Shown: positions 25,836 to 35,159 of the stretch, piece by piece
Layout of the letters: every line of letters starts with the position of its first letter
How positions within the stretch are numbered: position 1 is the stretch's first letter
Assembly (NCBI RefSeq): GCF_050942215.1
Contig: NZ_CP192056.1
Location: forward strand, 2,294,001 to 2,358,000
Length of the DNA: 64,000 nt
Direction of reading: 5' to 3'
Source: Sphaerimonospora sp050942215
GTDB taxonomy: Bacteria; Actinomycetota; Actinomycetes; Streptosporangiales; Streptosporangiaceae
Made by a program: the position numbers and the translations under genes
The notes under the pieces: generated by a model
What the model saw: only the letters and a program-made list of their open reading frames with translations
Databases searched by the model: none
What the model was told of the DNA's origin: nothing

Positions 25836-27307
25836 GCGGCATCACCGCCGTCGTCATCGTGATGCTGGCGACCGTACTCGTCGGCGCCTTCGGCATCCGC
25901 TTCTCGCGCACGACCTCGGACTTCTACGTCGCGTCCCGGACGGTCTCGCCCCTGTGGAACGCGTCGGCGATCGGCGGCGAATATCTGTCGGCCGCGTCGT
26001 TCCTCGGCATCGCCGGGCTGATCCTCGCACACGGCGCCGACATGCTCTGGCTGCCGGTCGGCTGGACCGGCGGCTATCTCGTGCTGCTGGTGCTCGTGTC
26101 GGCCCCGCTGCGCCGATCGGGGGCGTACACGCTGCCCGACTTCGCCGAGGCGCGGCTCGAGTCGATGACCGTGCGCCGGGTGTCGAGCGTGCTGGTCGTG
26201 CTGATCGGCTGGCTCTATCTGATGCCGCAGTTCCAGAGCGCCGGGCTGGTGTTCCGTACGATCACGGGCGCGCCCGCGTGGACCGGCTGCCTGCTGGTGG
26301 CCGTGGTGGTCGCGGTCAACGTGCTGTCCGGCGGGATGCGGTCGATCACGTTCGTCCAGGCGTTCCAGTACTGGCTGAAGCTCACCGCGCTCGCCGTGCC
26401 GCTGGTGTTCATGATGCTCGCGTGGCGGGCCGACGACGCGCCGGGGCTCGACCCGGGCGACCTGTGGGCGCTGCCGCTGCACGGCCGCGGCCACGTGGTG
26501 TACGAGACGTACTCGCTGATCCTCGCGACGTTCCTCGGGACGATGGGGCTGCCGCACGTGCTCGTGCGCTTCTACACCAACCCCGACGGGCGGGCGGCCC
26601 GCCGGACGACGCTGGTGGTGCTGAGCCTGCTCGGCGCCTTCTACCTGATCCCCGCCGCCTACGGCTACCTCGGCCGGGTGTACGGCCTGCCGGAGAGCGA
26701 CACGGTGGTCATCGCGCTGCCCGACCGGGTGATCGGCGGGACGCTGGGCGAGCTGCTGACCTCGCTGGTCACGGCGGGAGCCTTCGCCGCTTTCCTGTCC
26801 ACGTCGTCGGGGTTGACGGTGTCGGTGGCGGGTGTGATCGCGCAGGACATCCTGCGCGGCGGGGTGCGCTCGTTCCGGATCGCCACGATCCTCGCGGTCG
26901 TCGTGCCGTTCGCGCTGGCCGGGACCGCCAGGTCGCTGCCGGTCGCCACCGTGGTGGGGCTGGCCTTCGCGGTGGCCGCCTCGTCGTTCTGCCCGCTGCT
27001 CGTGCTGGGCATCTGGTGGCGCAGGCTCACCACGGCCGGGGCGATGGCGGGGCTGCTCGTCGGCGGCGGGCTCGCCTGCGCGGCGGTGCTCGCCACCATC
27101 ACCGGCGGGCCGTACGCCGGCTGGGCGGGCGCGCTGCTGTCCCAGCCGGCGGCGTGGACGGTGCCGGTGGCGTTCGCCGTGATGATCACGGTGTCCCTGC
27201 TCACGCCGTCGCGGGTGCCGCCCGGCGTGGCCCGGACGATGGTCCGCCTGCACACCCCCGAGACGCTGAACGTCGACCGCGGCGACTGGCGTCCGCGCTC
27301 TGCCTGA
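25832..27307 (+). CDS. Sodium/solute symporter (SSS family), ActP/MctP-like
   Basis: A 491-residue polytopic membrane protein with about 12-13 helices. SSS signatures are YLSAASFLGIAGL, the GGM-SITFVQAFQ region and the paired GLPHVLVRFYTNPD loop; it resembles cation/acetate and monocarboxylate symporters. It is shorter than the paralogue at 27839, with a short C-terminal tail. It overlaps the DUF485-like gene by four bases and sits downstream of a LytS/LytTR system. Substrate: a short-chain carboxylate is likely (acetate, pyruvate, lactate); it cannot be fixed from sequence alone. Confidence 0.88.
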   Translation: MSGITAVVIVMLATVLVGAFGIRFSRTTSDFYVASRTVSPLWNASAIGGEYLSAASFLGIAGLILAHGADMLWLPVGWTGGYLVLLVLVSAPLRRSGAYTLPDFAEARLESMTVRRVSSVLVVLIGWLYLMPQFQSAGLVFRTITGAPAWTGCLLVAVVVAVNVLSGGMRSITFVQAFQYWLKLTALAVPLVFMMLAWRADDAPGLDPGDLWALPLHGRGHVVYETYSLILATFLGTMGLPHVLVRFYTNPDGRAARRTTLVVLSLLGAFYLIPAAYGYLGRVYGLPESDTVVIALPDRVIGGTLGELLTSLVTAGAFAAFLSTSSGLTVSVAGVIAQDILRGGVRSFRIATILAVVVPFALAGTARSLPVATVVGLAFAVAASSFCPLLVLGIWWRRLTTAGAMAGLLVGGGLACAAVLATITGGPYAGWAGALLSQPAAWTVPVAFAVMITVSLLTPSRVPPGVARTMVRLHTPETLNVDRGDWRPRSA

Positions 27308-27492
27308 CGAGCGCACGCGCCCGGCCCGCTGACCGCCGTCGCTGACCGTCCGAGCCGGGCCCGACGACCGTTCGCCGCACGCGATCGACCTTTCGCCGCA
27401 CGTGCCCCTCCTGTGAACGACCGGGCGGTACGGCTGGGCGACGCGATGCCGTCCGGGTCTCGAAAGGGGCGGGAGCGTGCTCTTACGTTGGG

Positions 27493-27506
27493 GTGATCCA
27501 GATCAC
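27493..27506. promoter_or_regulatory. Palindromic operator GTGATCCAGATCAC before the second DUF485-symporter pair
   Basis: Half-sites GTGATC and GATCAC are separated by two bases, in an AT-richer patch 16 bases before the GTG at 27522, partly overlapping the expected Shine-Dalgarno region. The layout resembles a CRP/FNR-like or GntR-like operator. Its protein is not known. Confidence 0.45.
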
Positions 27507-27521
27507 TTTTGAGGAGGGCAC

Positions 27522-27842
27522 GTGACCGTCCAGCATGATTCATCGGTCTACGAGCGGATACAGGCGGGTGAACGGTTCCAGGAGCTGCGCCGGCGCCACC
27601 GCTCCTGGGCCTTCCCGATGACAGTTGCGTTCCTGATGTGGTACCTGCTGTACGTGCTGCTGTCGGGCTTCGCCCGTGACTTCATGAGCACCCGGTTGTT
27701 CGGCCACTTCAACGTGGCGTTGCTCTTCGGGATCCTGCAGTTCGCCTCGACGTTCCTGATCACCTGGCTTTACTCGCGGTACGCGGCGGCCAAGCTCGAC
27801 CCGATCGCCGACGAGCTGCGCGCCGAGGAGGAGGGCAAGTGA
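27522..27842 (+). CDS. DUF485 small membrane protein
   Basis: A 106-residue DUF485 protein with the family N-terminal motif FQELRRRHRSWAFPMT before helix 1 (about 29-50), helix 2 about 64-86 (FGILQFASTFLITWLYSRYA) and a charged tail ending in an EE-rich stretch. It corresponds to YjcH, the partner of ActP. The GTG start has GAGGAGGG just upstream. The stop overlaps the GTG of the symporter gene. Confidence 0.92.
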   Translation: MTVQHDSSVYERIQAGERFQELRRRHRSWAFPMTVAFLMWYLLYVLLSGFARDFMSTRLFGHFNVALLFGILQFASTFLITWLYSRYAAAKLDPIADELRAEEEGK

Positions 27843-29449
27843 ACCACGAAGCCCTGTCCACGATCCTGTTTCTGATCTTCGTTGCCGGCACACTGGGGAT
27901 CACGTTCTGGGCGAGCCGCAACACCAAGACCGCCGCGGACTACTATGCGGGCGGCCGGTCGTTCAGCGGTCTGCAGAACGGCCTGGCGATCGGCGGCGAC
28001 TACATGTCGGCCGCCTCGTTCCTCGGCATCGCGGGCATCATCGCGCTGTCGGGCTACGACGGGTTCCTCTACTCGATCGGCTTCCTGGTGGCGTGGCTGG
28101 TGGCGCTGCTGCTCATCGCCGAGCTGATGCGCAACTCCGGCAAGTTCACGATGGCCGACGTGCTCGCGTTCCGGATGTCGCCCCGTCCGGTGCGCACCGC
28201 CGCCGGGGTGTCCACGATCGTCGTGAGCATCTTCTACCTGCTGGCCCAGATGGTCGGCGCCGGCGCACTGGTCGGCCTGCTGCTCGGCGTCCACTCCGAG
28301 GCGGGGAAGATCTGGACGGTCATCGCGGTCGGCCTGCTGATGATCATCTATGTGGTCTTCGGCGGGATGAAGGGCACCACCTGGGTGCAGATCGTCAAGG
28401 CCGTCCTGCTGATGGCCGGCGCCGCGCTGGTCACCCTGATCGTCCTCGGCAAGTTCGGCTTCAACCTGTCCGGGCTGCTCGGCGAGGCCGCGGCGCAGAG
28501 CGGCAAGGGCGAGGCGTTCCTGCAGCCCGGTCTCAAGTACGGCACCGAGGCGCAGGGCATCGCCGGCAAGATCGACCTGATCAGCCTGGGCCTGGCCCTC
28601 GTGTTCGGCACCGCCGGTCTGCCGCACATCCTGATCCGCTTCTACACCGTGCCGACCGCACGGGACGCGCGCAAGTCCGTCCAGTGGGGCATCGGCATCA
28701 TCGGCGTCTTCTACCTGCTGACGCTGGTGCTCGGCTTCGGTGCGGCAGCCCTGGTCGGCTCCAAGGCGATCGCGGAACAGGACAAGGCGGGCAACACGGC
28801 GGCACCGCAGCTCGCCCAGAAGGCGGGTGAGATCCTCTTCGGCGAGCTCGGCGGCACGATCCTGCTCGCGGTCATCGCGGCGGTCGCGTTCGCCACGATC
28901 CTCGCCGTGGTCGCCGGTCTGACGCTCGCCTCCTCCTCCAGCTTCGCGCACGACCTGTACGCCCACGTGTTCAAGCGCGGCACCGCCACCGAGCGGCAGG
29001 AGGTGGTGGTCGCCAGGATCGCCGCGTTCGTGATCGGCGCCATCTCGATCGCGCTGAGCATCTTCGCCCAGTCGCTGAACGTCGCCTTCCTGGTCGCGCT
29101 GGCCTTCGCGGTCGCGGCCTCGGGCAACCTGCCCGCGATCCTCTTCAGCCTGTTCTGGAAGAGGTTCAACACGGCGGGCGCGGTCTCGGCGATCTACGGC
29201 GGTCTGATCGCCTCGGTCGTCCTCGTCTTCTTCTCGCCGGTGGTGTCCGGCGCGCCGACGTCGATGTTCCCCGACGCCGACTGGCACTGGTTCCCGCTGT
29301 CCAACCCGGGCATCCTGTCGATCCCGATCGGCTTCCTCGCCGGATACATCGGGACGATCCTCAGCAAGGAGTACAACGCGGCGAAGTACGCCGAGATCGA
29401 GGTCCGCTCGCTCACCGGCCTCGGAGCCGAGAAGGCGGGTCAGCGCTGA
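27839..29449 (+). CDS. actP: Cation/acetate symporter (ActP-like, SSS family)
   Basis: A 536-residue sodium/solute symporter with 13 expected helices. Signatures are DYYAGGRSFSGLQNGLAIGG, YMSAASFLGIAG, FGGMKGTTWVQIVKAVLL and GLPHILIRFYTVP(T)ARDARKSV, all close to ActP/MctP acetate and pyruvate permeases. Its start overlaps DUF485 (GTGA). The longer periplasmic segments compared with the 25832 paralogue are typical for true ActP. Together with the upstream pair, the cell has two tandem DUF485-SSS systems after one LytS/LytTR system, which suggests regulated uptake of two related carboxylates. Confidence 0.9.
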   Translation: MNHEALSTILFLIFVAGTLGITFWASRNTKTAADYYAGGRSFSGLQNGLAIGGDYMSAASFLGIAGIIALSGYDGFLYSIGFLVAWLVALLLIAELMRNSGKFTMADVLAFRMSPRPVRTAAGVSTIVVSIFYLLAQMVGAGALVGLLLGVHSEAGKIWTVIAVGLLMIIYVVFGGMKGTTWVQIVKAVLLMAGAALVTLIVLGKFGFNLSGLLGEAAAQSGKGEAFLQPGLKYGTEAQGIAGKIDLISLGLALVFGTAGLPHILIRFYTVPTARDARKSVQWGIGIIGVFYLLTLVLGFGAAALVGSKAIAEQDKAGNTAAPQLAQKAGEILFGELGGTILLAVIAAVAFATILAVVAGLTLASSSSFAHDLYAHVFKRGTATERQEVVVARIAAFVIGAISIALSIFAQSLNVAFLVALAFAVAASGNLPAILFSLFWKRFNTAGAVSAIYGGLIASVVLVFFSPVVSGAPTSMFPDADWHWFPLSNPGILSIPIGFLAGYIGTILSKEYNAAKYAEIEVRSLTGLGAEKAGQR

Positions 29450-29528
29450 TCAGTCCGGCGATCGGACGTACGCCACGGTCGGGGTGTGGTCGCCCTGACC
29501 GTGGCGGCATGGTGCGGGGGTGGTCGCA

Positions 29529-30113
29529 GTGACTATCGTCTGGCCTGTGGACAGGAAAGAAGCGCCGGACGCCGGTGCTCGCGCACGCATCCTGGACGCC
29601 GCCGAGAAGCTGTTCGCCGGCGGCGGCTACGACGGCACGCCTACGGCGCGGATCGCGGAGCTGGCCGGGGTGCCGAAGGGACTCGTCTTCCACTATTTCC
29701 CCCGGAAGATCGACGTGCTCATCTCGCTGGTGGACGAGCGGACGGTGGTGACCGAGGAGGAGGTCGAGGCCGTACCGGGAGATCCGGCCGGCACGCTGTC
29801 CCGCCTGGCCCGCCGGATGCCGCTGCGCGCGTCCCCGGCGATGCGGCGCATCCTGTTCCGCGAGGCCGACACCCACCGCAAGGTCCGCGAGCGGCTCGGC
29901 CGGCTCAACGGGGAGATCATCAGAAGGGCCCGGTTCGCCCTTGAGCTCGCCCTGCCCGGCAGCCGCGGGGACGCGGCCCGGCTGGAGGCCGCCGCCGCCA
30001 CCTTCGCCGCCGTCCTGCTCTATCAGGAGAGCATCTGCCTGCTCACCGGTCATCACATCGACCCCGACGCCGTCGCCGAGCTGATCGCCCACGCGCTCGG
30101 CAACCTCGGCTAG
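29529..30113 (+). CDS. TetR-family transcriptional regulator
   Basis: A protein of about 194 residues. The N-terminal TetR helix-turn-helix is clear (RILDAAEKLFAGGGYDGTPTARIAELAGVPKG then LVFHYFPRKIDVL), followed by an all-helical ligand domain. GTG 29529 is preferred, with GGGGGTGG upstream; GTGs at 29520 and 29547 are alternatives. The stop codon overlaps the stop of the convergent WS/DGAT gene, its likely lipid-related neighbour, but regulation of it is not shown. Confidence 0.88.
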   Translation: MTIVWPVDRKEAPDAGARARILDAAEKLFAGGGYDGTPTARIAELAGVPKGLVFHYFPRKIDVLISLVDERTVVTEEEVEAVPGDPAGTLSRLARRMPLRASPAMRRILFREADTHRKVRERLGRLNGEIIRRARFALELALPGSRGDAARLEAAAATFAAVLLYQESICLLTGHHIDPDAVAELIAHALGNLG

Positions 30114-31450
30114 AGCAGATCAAGCAGCTCGTCCATGGACTCCCGCAGGTGGGCGATCATGCTCCAGACGTCCGGCACCAGGGACGGGCAGACGACGATG
30201 CCGAAGTCCAGCCGCCCGTCGTAGGAGACGCAGGTGATGCTGATCCCGCCGGTCGCGTCGGTCACCACGGACAGCGGGTGATACGAGATCATCCGCGCCC
30301 CGCACAGGTAGAGCGGCCTGCGCGGCCCGGGGACGTTGGAGACGATGAGGTTGACGCCCGTCCCGGTCAGGCCGGCCAGCCGGAAGGCCACCGGCGTGGC
30401 CAGCGTGGACAGCGGCGGGGGAAGCGCGGCGCACACGTCGCTGAGCCAGCTCCGGCGCGAGAGCGCGAAGCGCCGCTTGGCCGTCGCCATCGCCGAGCGC
30501 ACGGCCGCCAGGCGCTCCTTGGGGCAGGCCACGTCGGTGGCCATCGGCGTGATCATGGCGGAGATCCGGTTGCCCACCCCGTCGCCCGTCTTGCGCAGCG
30601 CGACCGGGACGGCGGCGATCAGAGGACGGTCGGGCAGCGCGTTCCTGGCCAGCAGCCAGCGGCGCAGCGCCGAGGAGCACAGCGTCATCACGACGTCGTT
30701 CGGGCCCATCCCGAAGGCCCTGGCCACCCGCCTGACCTCGCTCAGCGGGAGCGATCCGAACGAGAAGGCCCGCTCGGACGTGATCGGGCCGTTGAACGGC
30801 GTACGCGGCAGGGCCAGTACGGGCAGCGCGTCCAGGTCTGCGGCGGCGCGGGCGAGCGAGCACAGCGTCTCGACCGGCTGGACGACCGACCGGGTGATCG
30901 CGCCGGCCAGCATCCCCAGGACCCCCGGTCCGGGGTCGGGCCGGGCCGGCGGCGGGGGCTCGACGACGCGCGGCTCGGGGGACGGGTCGAGCAGCGCGGA
31001 GAGGATCTCCGAGCCGGTCACGCCGTCGATCGCACAGTGGTGGACCTTGGTGTAGAGGGCGACCCTGCCGCCCGCCAGGCCGTGGATCAGATGCGCCTCC
31101 CACAGTGGGCGCCGCCGGTCGAGCCGCCGCGCGTGGACCCGGGCCACGTACGCCGCGAGCTGCCGGTCGTCTCCCGGGCCCGGCAGCACGGTCTCGTGCA
31201 CGTGGCGGTCGGGGTCGGCGGCGGCGTCGTCGATCCAGTACGGCCGGTCCAGCCCGAACGGCACGTCGGCCAGCCGCATCCGCAGCGGCGGGGCCAGATG
31301 CAGGCGCTCCCGCAGCAGCCCGACCAGCCGGTCGCGGGTCACCGGTTCGCCGGCGCCGGGGTCGAGGATCGCCACCCCGGCGACGTGGGCGGTCGTGGTG
31401 GCCGACTCCACGCTCAGGAACTGGGCATCGAGTGCCGTCAGCTGGCGCAT
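30110..31450 (-). CDS. Wax ester synthase/diacylglycerol acyltransferase (WS/DGAT)
   Basis: A 446-residue acyl-CoA-dependent acyltransferase that makes triacylglycerol or wax esters for storage. The catalytic motif HHxxxDG is present as H137-H138-CAI-D142-G143. The C-terminal WES half is also seen (NDVVMTLCSSALRRWL, VPVALRK, NLIVSNVPGPRRPLYL, MISYHPLSVV). Length matches the family. The start is ATG 31450, at the family's MRQLTALDAQFL N-terminus. An 842-residue frame overlapping it on the same strand is a shadow. Confidence 0.93.
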   Translation of the reverse strand: MRQLTALDAQFLSVESATTTAHVAGVAILDPGAGEPVTRDRLVGLLRERLHLAPPLRMRLADVPFGLDRPYWIDDAAADPDRHVHETVLPGPGDDRQLAAYVARVHARRLDRRRPLWEAHLIHGLAGGRVALYTKVHHCAIDGVTGSEILSALLDPSPEPRVVEPPPPARPDPGPGVLGMLAGAITRSVVQPVETLCSLARAAADLDALPVLALPRTPFNGPITSERAFSFGSLPLSEVRRVARAFGMGPNDVVMTLCSSALRRWLLARNALPDRPLIAAVPVALRKTGDGVGNRISAMITPMATDVACPKERLAAVRSAMATAKRRFALSRRSWLSDVCAALPPPLSTLATPVAFRLAGLTGTGVNLIVSNVPGPRRPLYLCGARMISYHPLSVVTDATGGISITCVSYDGRLDFGIVVCPSLVPDVWSMIAHLRESMDELLDLL

Positions 31451-31690
31451 CGCCGTCCTCTCCCCTGGCTCGTTCTCCGGATGACGGTAACGGGACGCCC
31501 GGCCGTCCGGCCGATGCGACGGCCCATGGCGGTGTAAGCCGTCCGCAAAGCCTAGGAGCCGCCGGCCGTACGGAGAGCGGCCGGGTGCTCGATCGGCGGC
31601 CGATGGTGGTCGGCCCGCTGTGCTTCCGCCCGTGCCCCTCAGCGGCTTGTCTCGTACGGCGGGCGACGATGAATGTACTGGGTTCGAGAG

Positions 31691-33370
31691 TTACAGGATG
31701 CCCTGCAGCCGGTCGAGCGGCCAGGTGTTGACCACGTCGTCCGGGGTGAGCCAGGCCCGCTGGGCGATCCCGACGCCGAACCGCTGGTGGTCCAGGTGCG
31801 GTACGGCGTGGGCGTCGCTGTCGATCGAGAACCTCACGCCGTGGTGGCGGGCGAGCCGGACGAGATCGGAGGGCAGGTCGGCGCGGTCGGGATAGGAGTC
31901 GATCTCCATGATCGTGCCGGATCGGGCGGCGGCGCGGAAGATCTCGTCCCAGTCCGCGTCCACCGGGGGACGCCTGCCGATCTTGCGCGTGGTCGGATGC
32001 CCGATGATGTGGACGTGCGGATTCTCGCAGGCGGTGATGTAGCGGCGGGTCATCTCCGCCCGCGGCTGGTTGAAGTGCGAGTGCACCGAGGCGACGCAGA
32101 CGTCGAAGCCCGCCAGGACCTCCGCGGGCCAGTCCACCGAGCCGTCCGGGGCGATGTTCAGCTCGGTGCCGTGCAGCAACCGCATGTCCGGATATTTCAT
32201 TTGGAGTCGGGCGAGACGGGCACGCTGGGCGAGGGCCTTGTCGAGCGTCATCCGCTGCATGACCAGATCCGGGGCGTGATCGGTGACCGCGTAGTAGGAA
32301 TGGCCGCGCAGCGCGGCAGCGGCCACCATGTCCTCCAGGGAGGCGATCCCGTCGGTCAGATCGGTGTGCGTGTGCAGGTCGCCCCGCAGGTCGGCCGGTT
32401 CGACCAGCCGGGGCAGCTCGCCGCGCAGCGCGGCGGCCACCTCGCCGCCGTCCTCGCGCAGCGTCGGCGGGATCCACCGCATGCCGAGTGCGTCGTAGAC
32501 GTCCTCCTCGGTCTCGGCCGCGATCAGGCGGCCGTCGCCGTCGAACAGTCCGTACTCCGACAGCTTCCAGCCCTTCTTGACCGCCATCTCCCGGATGCGG
32601 ACGTTGTGCTCCTTGCTGCCGGTGAAGTAGATCATCGCGGCGCCCCACGACCCGTCGGGCACCAGCCGCAGGTCCACCTGCAGTCCCCGGTCGGTGCGCA
32701 CCGACGTCTTCCGCTCGCCCTTCGCGATCACCTCGGTGACGTACGGCTGCCGGGCGAACAGGTCCATCAGGCCGGGCGGGCCGACCGCCAGGATGTCGAT
32801 GTCGCCGATCGTCTCGCGCATCCTGCGCAGCGAGCCGGCGTAGGCGATCCGCTCGGCGGGCAGCGATCCGATCACCCGTTCCGCCAGGGCCGTGGCGATG
32901 CCGAGGTGGACCCTGCCGCCCGACAGCTCCAGTTGCTCGACGCCCTTGAGCAGGTTCTCCTCGGTCTTCGCGCCGAAACCTCGCAGCCCGGCCAGCCGGC
33001 CGGCCCTGATCGCGTCGGCGAGCGCGGCCGGCGAGTCGATTCCGAGCTCCTCGAACAGGAACAGCGCACGCTTCGGGCCGAGCGAGGGAACCCGCGTCAG
33101 CTCGCGCACCCCCTCGGGCACCCGGCCGCGCAGTTCGTCGAGCTGGCGGAAGCTTCCCCGCGCCAGGAACTCCTCGACCTTCTTGGCGATGGCCTCGCCC
33201 ACGCCGGGGATCTTTCTGATGTCCGCCCGCCGCAGGTCCTCGGGGAACCCGGCGATGGACTTCGCCGCCTTCTGATAGCTCCGCACCCGGAAGGCGTCGC
33301 CGCCGCTCAGTGCGAACAGCTCGGCGTATTCCTGCAGCGCGGCCGCCGCGTCGTCGTTCACCCGTCCCAT
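31691..33370 (-). CDS. polX: DNA polymerase/3'-5' exonuclease PolX
   Basis: A 559-residue family-X polymerase. Order: N-terminal helix-hairpin-helix 8-kDa-like part (KIPGVGEAIAKKVEEFL), fingers/palm with YAGSLRRMRETIGDIDILA (the DxD metal pair near residue 195) and VDLRLVP, then a C-terminal PHP exonuclease domain starting DLHTHTDLTDG near 335 with further His/Asp clusters (TDHAPD, HGTELNI, SVHSHF, IIGHPT, SIDSDAH). This matches bacterial PolX, which fills short gaps in base-excision repair and removes 3' ends through PHP. ATG 33370 is the first plausible start; longer upstream reading is antisense noise. Confidence 0.93.
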   Translation of the reverse strand: MGRVNDDAAAALQEYAELFALSGGDAFRVRSYQKAAKSIAGFPEDLRRADIRKIPGVGEAIAKKVEEFLARGSFRQLDELRGRVPEGVRELTRVPSLGPKRALFLFEELGIDSPAALADAIRAGRLAGLRGFGAKTEENLLKGVEQLELSGGRVHLGIATALAERVIGSLPAERIAYAGSLRRMRETIGDIDILAVGPPGLMDLFARQPYVTEVIAKGERKTSVRTDRGLQVDLRLVPDGSWGAAMIYFTGSKEHNVRIREMAVKKGWKLSEYGLFDGDGRLIAAETEEDVYDALGMRWIPPTLREDGGEVAAALRGELPRLVEPADLRGDLHTHTDLTDGIASLEDMVAAAALRGHSYYAVTDHAPDLVMQRMTLDKALAQRARLARLQMKYPDMRLLHGTELNIAPDGSVDWPAEVLAGFDVCVASVHSHFNQPRAEMTRRYITACENPHVHIIGHPTTRKIGRRPPVDADWDEIFRAAARSGTIMEIDSYPDRADLPSDLVRLARHHGVRFSIDSDAHAVPHLDHQRFGVGIAQRAWLTPDDVVNTWPLDRLQGIL

Positions 33371-33375
33371 GAATC

Positions 33376-34305
33376 TCAGGGTAGGAGAACGGGCAGCGCC
33401 CGTTTCAGCGACCGGATCCAGTACGGCCAGGTATGCGTGCCGTCTCCGTAGAAGTCCGTCGTGACCTCCACGCCGGCCTTCTCCGCCGCCGCGGCGAAAT
33501 TCAGGTTCTGCCGCATTATCGCGGCCTCGGTGTGATCCTTCGGTCCCTTGGCGGGATCCAGCGGACCGGACGTGCCGTTGCCCGACGCCGCGTACAGGCG
33601 CACGCCCTTGAGGCGGGCGACCAGGTCGGTGGGATTGTGCTCCGCCCAACTGCCGGGATCGCCCCAGACATCCGCCGTGTCCAGACCGTAGTCGGCGAAC
33701 AGCGCGCGATGCCCGCTGACGTCGGAGCGGGTGTCGAGCACGCCGGAGAACGAGGCGGCGGCCTCGAACACGCCCGGATGCCGGGCCGCGTAGCCGAAGG
33801 CGCCGTGGCCGCCCATCGAATAGCCCGCGATCGCGCGACGCGGGCCGATGCCGTACCGCGGCTCGACCAGGCCGGGCAGTTCGGTCATGTGGAACCTCTC
33901 CCAGGCCGGGCCGTCCCGCCAGTCGGCGTACCAGCCCATCGGGCCGCCCTCGGGCACGATGACGACCGCGTCGAGGCGGGCGGTGAGCTCGGCCACCTCG
34001 CCCGTCTGGAGCCAGTCCCAGCCGCCGCCGGCGCAGCAGCCGTGCAGCAGGTACAGCGCACGCCAGCCGGTGGAACCGGCCGTCCACGCCGACGGCTTCA
34101 CCACCCACACCGAGCGCCGGGCGCCCGTCGCCGGGGAGTCGATCACGAGCCTGTCCGTCCGGCCGTCCACGGTCTCCTGCGAGACCACGGACGCCGCGGA
34201 GCGGGCGGGTCCGGCCGGGGCGACGGCCGCGCTCTGGCAGCCGCTCAGCGCGATGATCAGAGGGAGGGCGCCCAGGATCTTCTTCACAACAGAGCTAATT
34301 GTCAC
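33376..34305 (-). CDS. Secreted esterase lipoprotein (antigen 85/esterase D fold)
   Basis: A protein of about 310 residues. The lipoprotein signal KKILGALPLIIALSGCQ places the lipidated Cys at about residue 23. The alpha/beta-hydrolase core has LYLLHGCCAGGGW (oxyanion region), nucleophile elbow GYSMGG, and late Asp/His (YGDGTHTWPYW). This is the putative-esterase family that includes mycolyltransferases and feruloyl/tributyrin esterases. The GTG at 34305 or the GTG at 34287 (immediately before KKILG) may be the start; the second looks more like a normal lipoprotein. It is five bases from PolX on the same strand. Confidence 0.85.
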   Translation of the reverse strand: MTISSVVKKILGALPLIIALSGCQSAAVAPAGPARSAASVVSQETVDGRTDRLVIDSPATGARRSVWVVKPSAWTAGSTGWRALYLLHGCCAGGGWDWLQTGEVAELTARLDAVVIVPEGGPMGWYADWRDGPAWERFHMTELPGLVEPRYGIGPRRAIAGYSMGGHGAFGYAARHPGVFEAAASFSGVLDTRSDVSGHRALFADYGLDTADVWGDPGSWAEHNPTDLVARLKGVRLYAASGNGTSGPLDPAKGPKDHTEAAIMRQNLNFAAAAEKAGVEVTTDFYGDGTHTWPYWIRSLKRALPVLLP

Positions 34306-34450
34306 ACCGGGCCCGTCCCGTCAACCTTCCGCCGGGTTTCGGACTCCTGTCCGGCCCGGACCGGGATGACGACAGCGGCCTTCCCAGCGGCGGGGACCTG
34401 CCCCGGAGAGGCCGGCTTCTGATATCGCTCCCCAGTTCACGGCGGTGCGG

Positions 34451-34966
34451 TCAGACGCGGGAGAACGGCTCGGCGTAGGTGAAGGGGCCGCGCGGCGACG
34501 GGACGGGCCCGTCGAACACGCGCACCTGGAAGTAGTGTCCCCAGGCCGGGACCGGCGGCGCGACGCCGTGCCTCTCCGAATGCTCGAATCCGAACCGGGA
34601 GTAGTAGCCGGGATCGCCCAGCAGTGCCACCAGCGGCTCTCCCGTCGCCTCGGCCGCGCCGAGCACGGCGTGCATCAGCGCCGAGCCGACGCCGCGGCCC
34701 TGGTGCTCCGGACGCACGCTCAGTGGTCCGAGGCCGAGCGCGGGGACCGGGCCGACGTGCCCGCGGCTGCACACCACGTGCCCGACGATCTCCCGGGCGG
34801 GGGTGACCGCGACGAGCGAGAGGGCGGGCAGCCAGCCCTGGTCGTCGCGCAACTCGTCGACCAGTGTCGCCTCCGCCGGCGTCTCGCCGGGCTTCTTCGC
34901 GAAGGCGGCAGCGGTCACGGCGCGGATGGCGCCGACGTCTGCTGGGGTCTCCCGGCGGATCATCAT
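34451..34966 (-). CDS. GNAT-family N-acetyltransferase (YhbS-like)
   Basis: A 171-residue acetyltransferase of the GNAT fold. It has the acetyl-CoA pyrophosphate-binding motif RPEHQGRGVGSALM, preceded by LGLGPLSV (beta-bulge strand) and followed by LLGDPGYYSRFGFE, the motif typical of YhbS-type enzymes. The substrate is unknown. Tandem ATGs at 34966/34963 are the probable starts; the reading frame continues upstream but loses coding character. Confidence 0.85.
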   Translation of the reverse strand: MMIRRETPADVGAIRAVTAAAFAKKPGETPAEATLVDELRDDQGWLPALSLVAVTPAREIVGHVVCSRGHVGPVPALGLGPLSVRPEHQGRGVGSALMHAVLGAAEATGEPLVALLGDPGYYSRFGFEHSERHGVAPPVPAWGHYFQVRVFDGPVPSPRGPFTYAEPFSRV

Positions 34967-35159
34967 AGGGCCAGCCTGACGTTCGGCGTGGCCTCCGGGC
35001 AACGTGGTTTCCCTGGGACTTTTTTGCCCGGTCTCGGGAGGTTTCGGCATCGCCCGATTGGTTGGACTAGATGCCGGGCCTGACCCGATGTGGCTGTTAT
35101 GTGCGGTCGCGCTTACAGTGAAGCGGGCAATATCACGACATCAAGAGAAGGGATGGTCG

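Noticed and set aside
30120..32648. 842-residue frame overlapping WS/DGAT and PolX on the same strand
   Set aside because: Out-of-frame translation of two genuine genes; Arg/Pro-rich with no domain.
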